From positions 1 to 9,967 of the forward strand of contig NZ_DASVTO010000141.1 of assembly GCF_036387535.1 (NCBI RefSeq): a stretch of 9,967 nt of DNA, given 5' to 3'. Below are positions 1-6,568 of this stretch, in pieces. Source of the DNA: Sphingomonas_R sp036387535 (lineage in GTDB: Bacteria > Pseudomonadota > Alphaproteobacteria > Sphingomonadales > Sphingomonadaceae). A program made the position numbers and the translations under genes. The stretch's first letter is position 1; each line of letters opens with the position of its first letter. Under the pieces are notes generated by a model. The model saw only the letters and a list, made by a program, of their open reading frames with translations, made no database searches and was not told the DNA's origin.

Positions 1-47
1 GGGCTGGTCGCTGCAGGTGAACGGGTGCCGCAGAGCCCCGAACTCTT

Positions 48-55
48 GGGAGGGG
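48..55 (+). promoter_or_regulatory. Strong ribosome binding site for the start at 63
   Basis: The purine run GGGAGGGG ends seven bases before an ATG at 63-65. This is near-ideal Shine-Dalgarno complementarity and spacing. It is the main reason to believe that a genuine plus-strand gene begins at 63, even though the reading frame beyond about 100 looks like the antisense of another gene. Confidence 0.55.
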
Positions 56-62
56 TTTCGCA

Positions 63-101
63 ATGAAGCACGCACGTTGGTTCTACCTGTCGACCGCCGC
101 T
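63..101 (+). pseudogene. Start of a secreted or outer-membrane protein gene, cut off after about 13 codons
   Basis: An ATG follows an excellent ribosome binding site. The first 13 residues read MKHARWFYLSTAA: positively charged at the start, then hydrophobic and alanine-containing, which is how a Sec signal peptide begins. From memory, several sphingomonad exported proteins, including TonB-dependent receptors, begin in this style, but the family cannot be proved from 13 residues. After about position 101 the frame stays open to 899, but the encoded sequence turns arginine/histidine-rich (HRHRH, then many R, Q and D). That is typical of reading antisense through a GC-rich gene, here the minus-strand regulator. 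I therefore annotate only the beginning as real and treat the rest as an accidental extension past a breakpoint. The alternative, a genuine 278-residue chimeric protein, is unlikely. Confidence 0.45.
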
Positions 102-809
102 CGACACCGCCACCGGCATGCCCTCGATCCGCGCCGCGGCCAGATCGAGCAGCATGTCCCAGGCCGGATCGGCGAACAGCCCCTCCCCGAGATACACCTC
201 GCGCAGCCGCCGATCGCGCAGCATCCGACGAAAATCTGCCGCCACGATCTCGGCCGCACCGTCGCGAGCCGGCGGGGGGGCCGGCGTGGCTCTGTGGTCA
301 TCCGCAACGTCGGCGAGATCGCCCAGCGTCCGCGCGATCCGTTCCAACTCGCTCCCGATCCCGCGCAGCCGCTCGGCATTTCCGCCGGAATCCTGCCGCA
401 CGCTGTCGTTCGCACGCACCAACGCCAGCGCGATCGTCACCGCTGCGTCCGCTTCGGTCGGATTGCACAGGATCGGCACCGCATCCGATCGCAATCGGGC
501 CGTGGTGCGGTCGATCAACTCCGGCACGATCGCCACGACCATCCCGGCCCGCCCGCGCGTCGCCAGGGCCTCGATCCGGTCGAGCACGTCTTCGAAATCA
601 GGTCCGGGTTCCCCGCCCGCCACGACGAACAGCAGGGCCGCCGCCAGCCCGGCATCCGCGTCGGCGGCCTCGGCAAAACCCAGCGTGCGGATCACCTCCA
701 CGCCCTGCGCGCGGAGCATGGCGTTCGCCCGCTGCCCATCCGGCGCACGGTCCGCAATGACGATCGCCGTGCGCGGGCTCGGGGAATGCGTGTAATCCAC
801 ATCCCCCAT
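99..809 (-). pseudogene. Pseudo-receiver / winged-helix type regulator, C-terminal part lost at the breakpoint
   Basis: The frame opens with ATG at 809, 11 bases after the pntB stop, and has no stop before the left edge of the window. Recognisable protein covers about 237 residues. Residues 13-125 alternate hydrophobic strands and helices like a response-regulator receiver. However, the strand that should carry the phosphoacceptor aspartate reads LLFVVAGGE, and the usual lysine-proline pair near the end reads NP (116-117), so phosphorylation is not expected. Residues 145-165 look helical, and 170-182 form a proline/alanine linker. Residues 188-237 contain a stretch (VYLGEGLFADPAWDMLLDL) that I recognise from sphingomonad proteins ending in a MarR-like winged helix. 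That DNA-binding part should follow residue 237. Instead the frame runs into a Cys/Pro/Ser-rich tail with no family character (98 to 1). A TTG overlapping the pntB stop is an alternative start. The family assignment is from memory and moderately sure; the truncation is seen. Confidence 0.6.
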
Positions 810-820
810 CGCGGCGATGT

Positions 821-2239
821 TCAATGCGCCATCGCCTTGACGATATCATCGACCATCTTCTTCGCATCGGCCAGCAACATCATCGTATTGTCCATGTAGA
901 ATACGCTGTTGTCCACGCCGGCATAGCCGACCCCGCCCATCGATCGTTTCACGAACAGCACGGTTTTCGCCTTTTCGACGTCCAGCACCGGCATGCCGTA
1001 GATGGGGGAGGATTTGTCGGTCTTTGCCGCCGGATTGGTCACGTCATTGGCGCCGATGACGAACGCTACATCGGTCTGCGCGAACTCGCCGTTGATATCC
1101 TCCAGCTCGAACACGTCGTCATAGGGCACGTTCGCTTCGGCCAGCAGGACGTTCATGTGCCCCGGCATCCGCCCGGCAACGGGATGGATCGCATATTTGA
1201 CCCGCACGCCCTCTTTCTTCAGCAAGTCGCCCATTTCGCGCAGCGCGTGCTGCGCCTGGGCCACCGCCATGCCATATCCCGGCACGATGATGACCTGTTC
1301 GGCCTGCTGCATCAGGAATGCGGCGTCTTCGGCCGATCCGCGCTTCCATGGCCGGTCCGTCGCCGCTGCCGCCGGCCCGGCGCCGGTATCGCCGCCGAAC
1401 CCGCCGGCTATCACGCTGATGAAGCTACGGTTCATCGCGCGGCACATGATGTAGCTCAGGATCGCGCCGGACGATCCCACCAGTGCGCCGGTGATGATCA
1501 TCGCACTGTTGCCCAGCGTAAACCCCATCGCCGCCGCCGCCCAGCCGGAGTAGCTGTTGAGCATGGACACCACCACCGGCATGTCCGCGCCGCCGATCGG
1601 GACGATCAGCAGAAAGCCGATGACGAACGACAGGCCCGTGATCGTCCAGAACACCCACGCCGACTGATCGACGGTGAAATAGCCGATCAGGATCAGGATT
1701 CCCGCCAGCAGGCCCAGATTGATGACGTGCCGCCCTGGCAGCATGATCGGTTTTCCGGACATCTTGCCGGCCAATTTCAGGAACGCGATGATCGATCCCG
1801 AAAAGGTGATCGCACCGATCGCGACACCCAGCCCCATTTCGATCCGGCTGGCGGCGTGGATCAGCCCGGTCGCGGGATCGACGATCCCGAACGCATCCGG
1901 ATTGAGGAACGCCGCCGCCGCCACCAGCACGGCCGCCAGACCGACCAGCGAATGAAATCCCGCCACCAACTGCGGCATGTCCGTCATCGCGATCTTCTTC
2001 GCGGTAAACAGCCCGATGCCGCCGCCGATCGCGATCGCGACCAGGATTTCGGGCAGGCTGGCGATGTCGTGCGTCAGCAGCGTCGTCGCGACCGCGACAC
2101 CCATGCCGAAGATACCCAGTCGGTTGCCTCGCCGCGACGTCGCGGGGCTCGACAGCCCGCGCAGCGCCAGGATGAAACACACCCCCGCGACCAGATAGGC
2201 GACCCCGACCCACGCCGGCATTGCGATCGCTTCATGCAT
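821..2239 (-). CDS. pntB: NAD(P) transhydrogenase subunit beta (PntB)
   Basis: This is the membrane and NADP(H)-binding subunit of proton-translocating transhydrogenase, which uses inward proton flow to drive hydride transfer from NADH to NADP+. The protein has 472 residues, normal for the family. Residues 1-275 hold the transmembrane helices of domain II, including the conserved MPQLVAGFHSLVGLAA segment. Its His96 matches the proton-channel histidine of the E. coli subunit (His91). ADMPVVVSMLNSYSGWAAAA (218-237) is another family signature. Residues 312-472 form NADP-binding domain III, with VPGYGMAVAQAQ (319-330), HPVAGRMPGHMNVLLAEA (352-369), GANDVTNPAA (396-405) and KRSMGGVGYAG (431-441). 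I chose the ATG at 2239 because the protein then begins like known PntB, a G-rich Shine-Dalgarno stretch lies just upstream, and a longer frame back to 2629 would overlap pntAB and adds arginine-rich non-family sequence. It is fourth after the oxidase gene in the pnt cluster, 20 bp after pntAB. Confidence 0.97.
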   Translation of the reverse strand: MHEAIAMPAWVGVAYLVAGVCFILALRGLSSPATSRRGNRLGIFGMGVAVATTLLTHDIASLPEILVAIAIGGGIGLFTAKKIAMTDMPQLVAGFHSLVGLAAVLVAAAAFLNPDAFGIVDPATGLIHAASRIEMGLGVAIGAITFSGSIIAFLKLAGKMSGKPIMLPGRHVINLGLLAGILILIGYFTVDQSAWVFWTITGLSFVIGFLLIVPIGGADMPVVVSMLNSYSGWAAAAMGFTLGNSAMIITGALVGSSGAILSYIMCRAMNRSFISVIAGGFGGDTGAGPAAAATDRPWKRGSAEDAAFLMQQAEQVIIVPGYGMAVAQAQHALREMGDLLKKEGVRVKYAIHPVAGRMPGHMNVLLAEANVPYDDVFELEDINGEFAQTDVAFVIGANDVTNPAAKTDKSSPIYGMPVLDVEKAKTVLFVKRSMGGVGYAGVDNSVFYMDNTMMLLADAKKMVDDIVKAMAH

Positions 2240-2259
2240 CTCTCGTCCCCCCACGGCGC

Positions 2260-2541
2260 CTAGCGCTCTTTCTTCTTGTACATCGCCAGCATCCGTTCGG
2301 TGACGGCGAAGCCCCCGAAGATGTTGATGCTCGCCAGCACAACCGCCAGCAGGCCCAGCCATTTCGACGATGCCGAACCCGCTGCCGCGGACGCGACCAG
2401 CGCGCCGACGATGATGACGCTGGAAATCGCGTTGGTCACCGCCATCAACGGCGTATGCAGCGCGGGCGTCACCGACCACACGACATAATAACCGACGAAG
2501 CACGCCATGACGAAGATCGAGAGGATCGCGATGAAGCTCAT
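2260..2541 (-). CDS. pntAB: NAD(P) transhydrogenase subunit alpha, membrane part (PntAB)
   Basis: This 93-residue hydrophobic protein forms the short membrane portion of the alpha subunit. In enterobacteria it is fused to the NAD-binding part; in many alphaproteobacteria it is separate, as here. Three to four hydrophobic helices are visible. The first is at residues 2-24, with the signature VWSVTPALHTPLMAVTNAIS (21-40) following it. Further helices lie at about 41-53 and 60-80, and the lysine-rich tail MYKKKER closes the protein. It partners with PntB to build the proton channel. The start ATG overlaps the stop of the preceding PH-domain gene by four bases (ATGA). An AAGGTG ribosome binding site lies eight bases upstream, inside that gene, so translation of the two is probably coupled. 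Confidence 0.95.
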   Translation of the reverse strand: MSFIAILSIFVMACFVGYYVVWSVTPALHTPLMAVTNAISSVIIVGALVASAAAGSASSKWLGLLAVVLASINIFGGFAVTERMLAMYKKKER

Positions 2542-2903
2542 CGTGCCAGCACCTTTTCACCCAGCAGTTTCTGGATCGCGATCGTATCGCTCTGCCGGCT
2601 GATCTTGACCGTGATCGGCGCAGCCGCACTCGATATCCAGAGATTCAGGTCCGCATCCAGATCGAACGATCCCGCGGTCTCGACCGAAAATCGCACGATC
2701 GAGCGATACGGAATGCTCTGGATCGCAACCTTGCTGCCGGTCAGGCCCTGTACGTCCACCAGCACGAAGCGATGGGTCGTCAGGAACGCCGTATCCCGGA
2801 CGGTGCGAAATGCCGCCAGCACCGACTCCCCGGCTATCAGGATCGGACCATATTTCTCGGCGATCTCCGCCGGATTGATCTCATGTGCGCTGAACAGTCC
2901 CAT
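2538..2903 (-). CDS. Bacterial PH-domain protein inside the transhydrogenase operon
   Basis: This small soluble protein has 121 residues and no signal peptide or membrane helix. Residues 36-115 match my memory of the bacterial pleckstrin-homology family (bPH_1, formerly DUF1696). The telling parts are THRFVLVDVQGLTGSKV (43-59) and IPYRSIVRFSVETAGSFDLD (64-83), followed by LNLWISS and a C-terminal QKLLGEKVL helix. The biochemical role of the family is not established. The ATG at 2903 is chosen over one at 2942 because a GGGAGGGG ribosome binding site lies six bases before it and the extra 13 residues are low-complexity. It sits 35 bp after pntAA and overlaps pntAB by four bases, so it is made together with the transhydrogenase. 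A role in assembly, stability or tuning of that complex is inference from position only. Confidence 0.88.
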   Translation of the reverse strand: MGLFSAHEINPAEIAEKYGPILIAGESVLAAFRTVRDTAFLTTHRFVLVDVQGLTGSKVAIQSIPYRSIVRFSVETAGSFDLDADLNLWISSAAAPITVKISRQSDTIAIQKLLGEKVLAR

Positions 2904-2909
2904 TGGGTT

Positions 2910-2917
2910 CCCCTCCC
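2910..2917 (-). promoter_or_regulatory. Ribosome binding site that fixes the PH-protein start
   Basis: On the minus strand the bases read GGGAGGGG, six bases before the ATG at 2903. The strength of this site decides for 2903 against the upstream ATG at 2942, which overlaps the pntAA stop codon and has no comparable site. Confidence 0.7.
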
Positions 2918-2938
2918 GTTCGCCGGCCGCAGCAGGCA

Positions 2939-4066
2939 TCATCCCAGCAATCGCGGATGCACCACTTGTCCGCCCTGCGTCAGGCGGATCGCGTCACCGA
3001 TCTCGTCGCCGGGCGCCAGTACCGGTCTTCCGGCCTCCTTGTCCCAGAATGCGGACAGGAAGTTGAACAGGTTGCGCGCGTAGAGCGCGGACGCGTCCGC
3101 CGCCAGCCGGGACGGCACGTTGCGATGTCCGACGATCTTGACGCCGTGACGCACCACCACTTCGCCCGCGACTGCGCCTTCGACGTTGCCCCCCGCTTCG
3201 ACGGCCAGGTCGACGATCACACTGCCCGCACGCATCGTCGCGATCTGCGCATCCGACACCAGCCGCGGCGCCGCACGGCCCGGGATCAATGCGGTCGTGA
3301 TGACGATGTCCTGCTTGGCGATATGGGCGGAGACCAGATCCGCCTGCCGCGCCTTGTAGGCATCCGACATCTCGGTGGCATAGCCACCGCTGCCCTCGCC
3401 CTCGATCCCGGCCTCATCCTCGACGAAGATCGCCTTGGCCCCCAGGGATTCGATCTGCTCGCGCGTCGCGGATCGCACATCGGTCGCCGACACCTGCGCG
3501 CCCAGCCGGCGCGCGGTCGCGATCGCCTGCAACCCCGCCACCCCCACACCCATGACGAAGGCGCGCGCCGCCGATATAGTACCCGCCGCCGTCATCATCA
3601 TCGGAAAGGCGCGGCCATATTCCGCAGCGGCATCCAGGACCGCCTTGTACCCCGCCAGATTGGATTGCGACGACAACACGTCCATGGATTGCGCCCGCGT
3701 GATCCGCGGCATCAATTCCATCGCCATGGCCTCGATGCCCGCCGCGGCATAGCCATCGACCCGCGCGCGTTCCACGAACGGCGCCAGGGTCGCGATCAGC
3801 CAGGCGCCGGATGCCGTTCCGGTCAGCGCCGCAGGATCCGGGCCCTGCACGCCCAGCACGATGTCCGCACCCGACACCGTTGCGACCCGATCGCCCAGCA
3901 CCGCGCCGGCCGCGGCATAGGCGTCATCCGCGATCGACGCCCCCGTGCCGGCGCCATGTTCCACCGCCACGCTGGCGCCCAGCGCGATGTATTTCCTAAC
4001 CGTTTCCGGCGTCGCGGCGACACGCGCTTCCCCCGCGGCCCCCTCCCTCAAAACCGCGAGTTTCAT
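2939..4066 (-). CDS. pntAA: NAD(P) transhydrogenase subunit alpha, NAD-binding part (PntAA)
   Basis: This is the soluble domain I of transhydrogenase, which binds NAD(H) and passes hydride to NADP on PntB. It has 375 residues from the ATG at 4066, as expected for a stand-alone PntAA. The N-terminus (MKLAVLREGAAGEARVAATP) is the alanine dehydrogenase/PntA N-terminal signature. SMDVLSSQSNLAGYKAV lies near residue 130. The Rossmann motif VMGVGVAGLQAIATARRLGA follows at about 170-190, with TDVR at the end of the second strand. Later come YATEMSDAYK, TTALIPGRAAP and GSVIVDLAVEAGGNVEG, all family hallmarks. The C-terminus stops soon after the NAD domain with no membrane helices, and those are supplied by PntAB. 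A longer frame from 4108 would overlap the upstream oxidase gene and adds a serine-rich stretch, so I rejected it. It is 10 bp downstream of the oxidase subunit IV gene. Confidence 0.96.
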   Translation of the reverse strand: MKLAVLREGAAGEARVAATPETVRKYIALGASVAVEHGAGTGASIADDAYAAAGAVLGDRVATVSGADIVLGVQGPDPAALTGTASGAWLIATLAPFVERARVDGYAAAGIEAMAMELMPRITRAQSMDVLSSQSNLAGYKAVLDAAAEYGRAFPMMMTAAGTISAARAFVMGVGVAGLQAIATARRLGAQVSATDVRSATREQIESLGAKAIFVEDEAGIEGEGSGGYATEMSDAYKARQADLVSAHIAKQDIVITTALIPGRAAPRLVSDAQIATMRAGSVIVDLAVEAGGNVEGAVAGEVVVRHGVKIVGHRNVPSRLAADASALYARNLFNFLSAFWDKEAGRPVLAPGDEIGDAIRLTQGGQVVHPRLLG

Positions 4067-4076
4067 GCCTTCGTCC

Positions 4077-4214
4077 TCAACTGGCGATGATGAATACGAC
4101 GACCGCAACGACGATGGCGGTGGCGATCGTGCCCCATTTCGCCATGTTCAGGAACCCGGTGTACGTGGCGACGTGCGCCTTCTGATCCATGCCGTTACCC
4201 TGTTCCGCGCCCAT
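4077..4214 (-). CDS. aa3-type cytochrome c oxidase subunit IV, single-helix
   Basis: This is a 45-residue protein with a polar N-terminal stretch followed by one transmembrane helix at about residues 28-44 (TIATAIVVAVVVFIIAS). The central HVATYTGFLNMAKWGT segment fits the bacterial aa3-type cytochrome c oxidase subunit IV family. That family is a one-helix accessory subunit at the edge of the oxidase, with no known catalytic residues. The start at 4214 is preceded by GAGGAA at six-base spacing. An internal ATG at 4190 would give 37 residues and has a weaker site, and an upstream ATG at 4262 lies within the likely promoter. It leads the pnt operon, ten bases ahead of pntAA, and is separated from any main oxidase genes. 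This suggests joint expression of oxidase accessory and transhydrogenase subunits, both inner-membrane complexes that handle protons. Confidence 0.85.
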   Translation of the reverse strand: MGAEQGNGMDQKAHVATYTGFLNMAKWGTIATAIVVAVVVFIIAS

Positions 4215-4220
4215 TTGACT

Positions 4221-4226
4221 TTCCTC
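4221..4226 (-). promoter_or_regulatory. Ribosome binding site of the oxidase subunit IV gene
   Basis: GAGGAA on the minus strand stands six bases before the ATG at 4214. It decides the start between three in-frame ATGs (4262, 4214, 4190). Confidence 0.6.
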
Positions 4227-4246
4227 GCTCGTTTCTTGTTGCCGGT

Positions 4247-4275
4247 GTGATAGCCGCGACATTCGGCCACGCCAA
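4247..4275 (-). promoter_or_regulatory. Candidate sigma-70-type promoter of the oxidase-pnt operon
   Basis: On the minus strand, TTGGCG (4275-4270) and TATCAC (4252-4247) are separated by 17 bases. Each matches the -35 and -10 consensus at four of six positions, and the spacing is optimal. Transcription would start at about 4240, giving a leader of roughly 26 bases before the ATG at 4214. A sigma-54 site (GG-N10-GC) was looked for here and not found. The call is by eye only. Confidence 0.35.
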
Positions 4276-4352
4276 GCCCGCGCTTAAGCCCGCCTTTACT
4301 ACCCACCGGCTAGAACAATCGCCGGACTATCCCCAACGGAGCACCGCCGGCA

Positions 4353-5783
4353 ATGCCCGACGACACGCGCACGCTGCTGCTGATCGACGACGAACCTGCG
4401 CAGGGGCGGCTCGTCTCCGCGATCGTCGCGCGTGCGGGATGGCGTACCCTGCGCGCGCGCCATGCCGAAGAGGCGCTCGCGCTGCTGGGCGGGCCCGGCA
4501 TGCCCGCGGTGGATTGCGCGCTGATCGATCGCTGGGCACCCGATGTCGCGACCGCGGGCGACGATCCGGCGGGCGACGTCGCGATGCTGCGCGCCTCTCA
4601 CCCCAACCTGCCGATCCTGATGATCGCCGCGACGCCGACCGTCGCCGGCGCGGTAGCCGCGATGCGGACCGGCGCCACCGATTTCCTGGTGAAGCCATTG
4701 TCGCCCGATCGCCTGCTCGCCGCGCTCGACGCCGCGGTGGATGGCCGCCGCGGTGCCGGCGAACTGCGACCGCTGACCGAAAAGCTGTCGCAGACCCTGG
4801 CGTTCGATGAAATCGTCGGATCCGCGCCCGCGTTTCGCTCCGCGCTCGCGATCGCGGCCAAGGCGGCGCGCGCGCGCGTCTCGATCCTGATCGAAGGCGA
4901 AAGCGGCGTCGGCAAGGAAGTGGTCGCACAGGCGATCCACGCCGCATCACCGCGCGCCCGCCGTCCGCTGATCGTCGTCAACTGCGGCGGCATCCCGGCC
5001 AACCTGATCGAAAGCGAGTTGTTCGGCCATGAACGCGGCGCCTTCACCGGCGCCTTTGATCGCCGCGTCGGGCGGTTCGAACAGGCCGATGGCGGTACAT
5101 TGTTTCTGGATGAGGTTGGCGAACTGTCACCGGACGCACAGGTCCGGCTGCTGCGCGTGCTGCAATCGGGCGAGGTCACACCGCTTGGCGCGCGCGGCCA
5201 CCGCATCGTCGATGTCCGTGTCGTCGCCGCCACCAACCGCACGCTGATCGACGAAGTCGCCGCTGGCCGCTTCCGCGAGGATCTCTATTACCGGCTGGCG
5301 GTGGTGCAGGTCGCCGTACCGCCGCTCCGCGATCGAATCGCCGACCTTCCTGCCCTTGCCCGCCACCTGCTCGCGCGCATCGCGGATCAGCCGGGCGTGC
5401 GCGGGCTCGGGATTACGGACTCCGCGCTTGCGCTACTGGCGCGCTACACCTGGCCGGGCAACGTCCGCCAGCTCCAGAACGCCTTGTTCCGCGCCGCAGT
5501 CCTGTGTGACGGCGACGCGCTGACAGCGGCGGATTTCCCGCAGGTCGCGACCGAAACCGGTGCGGAGCGCGCAAAGGTGGCCGGTCCGGTGCTGGCGGGC
5601 GGCGTCACCCTGTTCGAACCCAACGGCCATATGCGCACGCTGGAGGCGATCGAGGCGGACGTGATCCGGCTGGCGATCGGCCATTATCGCGGCCGGATGA
5701 CCGAAGTCGCGCGCCGGCTCGGCATCGGTCGCTCGACATTGTACCGCAAGCTCGGCGAAATGGGCATCGACAACGCCGCCTGA
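4353..5783 (+). CDS. NtrC-family sigma-54-dependent transcriptional activator
   Basis: This 476-residue enhancer-binding protein opens promoters held by sigma-54 RNA polymerase using ATP. Residues 6-130 form a receiver domain, with the acidic pair in LLLIDDE (8-14), candidate phosphoacceptor Asp59 (ALIDRW) and Lys114 (FLVKPL). The conserved Thr/Ser switch position is alanine (Ala92 in ILMIAAT), and the loop after Asp59 is atypical, so phosphorylation control may be altered. Residues 150-375 form the AAA+ domain, with Walker A GESGVGKE (182-189), sigma-54-contacting GAFTGA (229-234), Walker B GTLFLDE (248-254), and arginine candidates in FREDLYYRL (307-315). GNVRQL (369-374) follows. The Fis-type helix-turn-helix occupies 446-471 (MTEVARRLGIGRSTLYRKLG). 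No partner histidine kinase gene lies next to it. It is divergent from the pnt operon and 26 bp ahead of the dehydrogenase gene. Its targets are unknown. Confidence 0.93.
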   Translation: MPDDTRTLLLIDDEPAQGRLVSAIVARAGWRTLRARHAEEALALLGGPGMPAVDCALIDRWAPDVATAGDDPAGDVAMLRASHPNLPILMIAATPTVAGAVAAMRTGATDFLVKPLSPDRLLAALDAAVDGRRGAGELRPLTEKLSQTLAFDEIVGSAPAFRSALAIAAKAARARVSILIEGESGVGKEVVAQAIHAASPRARRPLIVVNCGGIPANLIESELFGHERGAFTGAFDRRVGRFEQADGGTLFLDEVGELSPDAQVRLLRVLQSGEVTPLGARGHRIVDVRVVAATNRTLIDEVAAGRFREDLYYRLAVVQVAVPPLRDRIADLPALARHLLARIADQPGVRGLGITDSALALLARYTWPGNVRQLQNALFRAAVLCDGDALTAADFPQVATETGAERAKVAGPVLAGGVTLFEPNGHMRTLEAIEADVIRLAIGHYRGRMTEVARRLGIGRSTLYRKLGEMGIDNAA

Positions 5784-5809
5784 CTGGACACCGTCCCGCA
5801 CCGCCCCGC

Positions 5810-6568
5810 ATGAGTTTCCACATGTTCGACCTCCAAGACCGCGCCATCCTCGTCACCGGTGCCGCATCCGGCATCGGCCGCGCCACCACGCACGCGCTGA
5901 TCGCGGCGGGCGCGGCCCGGCTGGTGCTGGTCGACCGCAATGCGGGCGGCCTCGCCGCCATTGATGCCGCCGGCGCGGCGGTCGAGCATCATGTCGGCGA
6001 CGTGTCCGACCCGGTGTTCTGGGATCGGCTCGACCTCGGGCGGATCGATCATCTCGTGGCCTCCGCCGGCATCGCGACCAGCGGCATGATCGCGGATCTC
6101 GATCTGGCGGACTGGCGCCATACGCTTGCGGTCAATCTCGACGGCACCTTTCTGGCCCTCCGCGCCGCCATGCGCGCCATTCCCGCCGCCGGGTCGATCG
6201 TCCTGGTCGCATCGGCATCGGGCGTGAAGGCCGAAGCCGGCATAGCCGCCTATGCCGCATCCAAGGCGGCGGTGCTGCAATTGGCCCGCGTCGCAGCCAA
6301 GGAGGGTGCACCGCGCGGACTGCGCGTCAATGCAATCGCGCCCGCCGGCGTCGAAACCCCGATCTGGAACGCCGTCCCGGCGTTTGCGGCGCTTGCCGCC
6401 GAACGGGGTGAAGCCGCCGCCTATCGCGCTATGGCGGCACAGGCGACCCCGCTCGGCCGCTTCGCCACCGCGGCCGAAATCGCCGGTCAGATCCTGTTCC
6501 TGCTATCAGACGCCTCCGGCTATATCACCGGCCAGGCCATCATCAGCGACGGTGGCTACACCTTGTGA
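5810..6568 (+). CDS. Short-chain dehydrogenase/reductase (classical SDR)
   Basis: This 252-residue NAD(P)-dependent oxidoreductase has an unknown substrate. The cofactor motif TGAASGIG lies at 16-23. Asp42 at the end of the second strand (LVDRN) favours NAD(H) over NADP(H). ASAG (84-87) replaces the common NNAG. Asn109, Ser135, Tyr148 and Lys152 form the classical catalytic tetrad, with Tyr in AAYAASKAA. The C-terminal GRFATAAEIAGQILFLLSD and GYITGQAIISDGGY are typical of FabG-like and sugar/alcohol dehydrogenase SDRs. The ATG at 5810 has no obvious ribosome binding site; an in-frame ATG at 5822 would shorten the protein by four residues. It follows the activator gene by 26 bp and overlaps the glycosyltransferase start, so it probably belongs to the same transcript. 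The neighbour hints at a carbohydrate or lipid substrate, but that is speculation. Confidence 0.93.
   Translation: MSFHMFDLQDRAILVTGAASGIGRATTHALIAAGAARLVLVDRNAGGLAAIDAAGAAVEHHVGDVSDPVFWDRLDLGRIDHLVASAGIATSGMIADLDLADWRHTLAVNLDGTFLALRAAMRAIPAAGSIVLVASASGVKAEAGIAAYAASKAAVLQLARVAAKEGAPRGLRVNAIAPAGVETPIWNAVPAFAALAAERGEAAAYRAMAAQATPLGRFATAAEIAGQILFLLSDASGYITGQAIISDGGYTL

Larger units (their letters stand above)
4215..4352. other. Divergent intergenic region between the pnt operon and the sigma-54 activator gene
   Basis: This 138-base region separates the leftward oxidase-pnt operon from the rightward regulator. It holds the candidate leftward promoter and a CGGAG ribosome binding site (4337-4341) for the activator, 11 bases before its ATG. 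It contains a TTTACT/TAGAAC-like AT-richer patch (about 4296-4316) that could belong to a rightward promoter, but the spacing is poor. I see no clear inverted repeat for an operator and no GANTC methylation site. Confidence 0.6.

Noticed and set aside
1..40. Possible stem between GGGCT (1-5) with CTGC (11-14) and GCAG (30-33) with AGCCC (34-38)
   Set aside because: It needs a large asymmetric bulge, and chance pairing is common at this GC content; not enough for a regulatory RNA.
118..795. Plus-strand open frame rich in Ser, Ala and Arg
   Set aside because: It is the antisense image of the minus-strand regulator, with biased composition and no motif.
821..2629. Longer pntB reading frame of 602 residues
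   Set aside because: The extra 130 residues are arginine/glycine-rich and lie antiphase over pntAB and part of the PH gene. The ATG at 2239 gives a family-standard start.
2221..3066. Plus-strand frames opposite pntAB and the PH gene
   Set aside because: Antisense images of clearly recognised proteins, with Arg/Asp/His repeats typical of GC-rich shadows.
4215..4352. Possible sigma-54 (-24/-12) promoter upstream of the pnt operon
   Set aside because: GG and GC pairs occur but never at the required ten-base spacing, and the TTGC element is missing.
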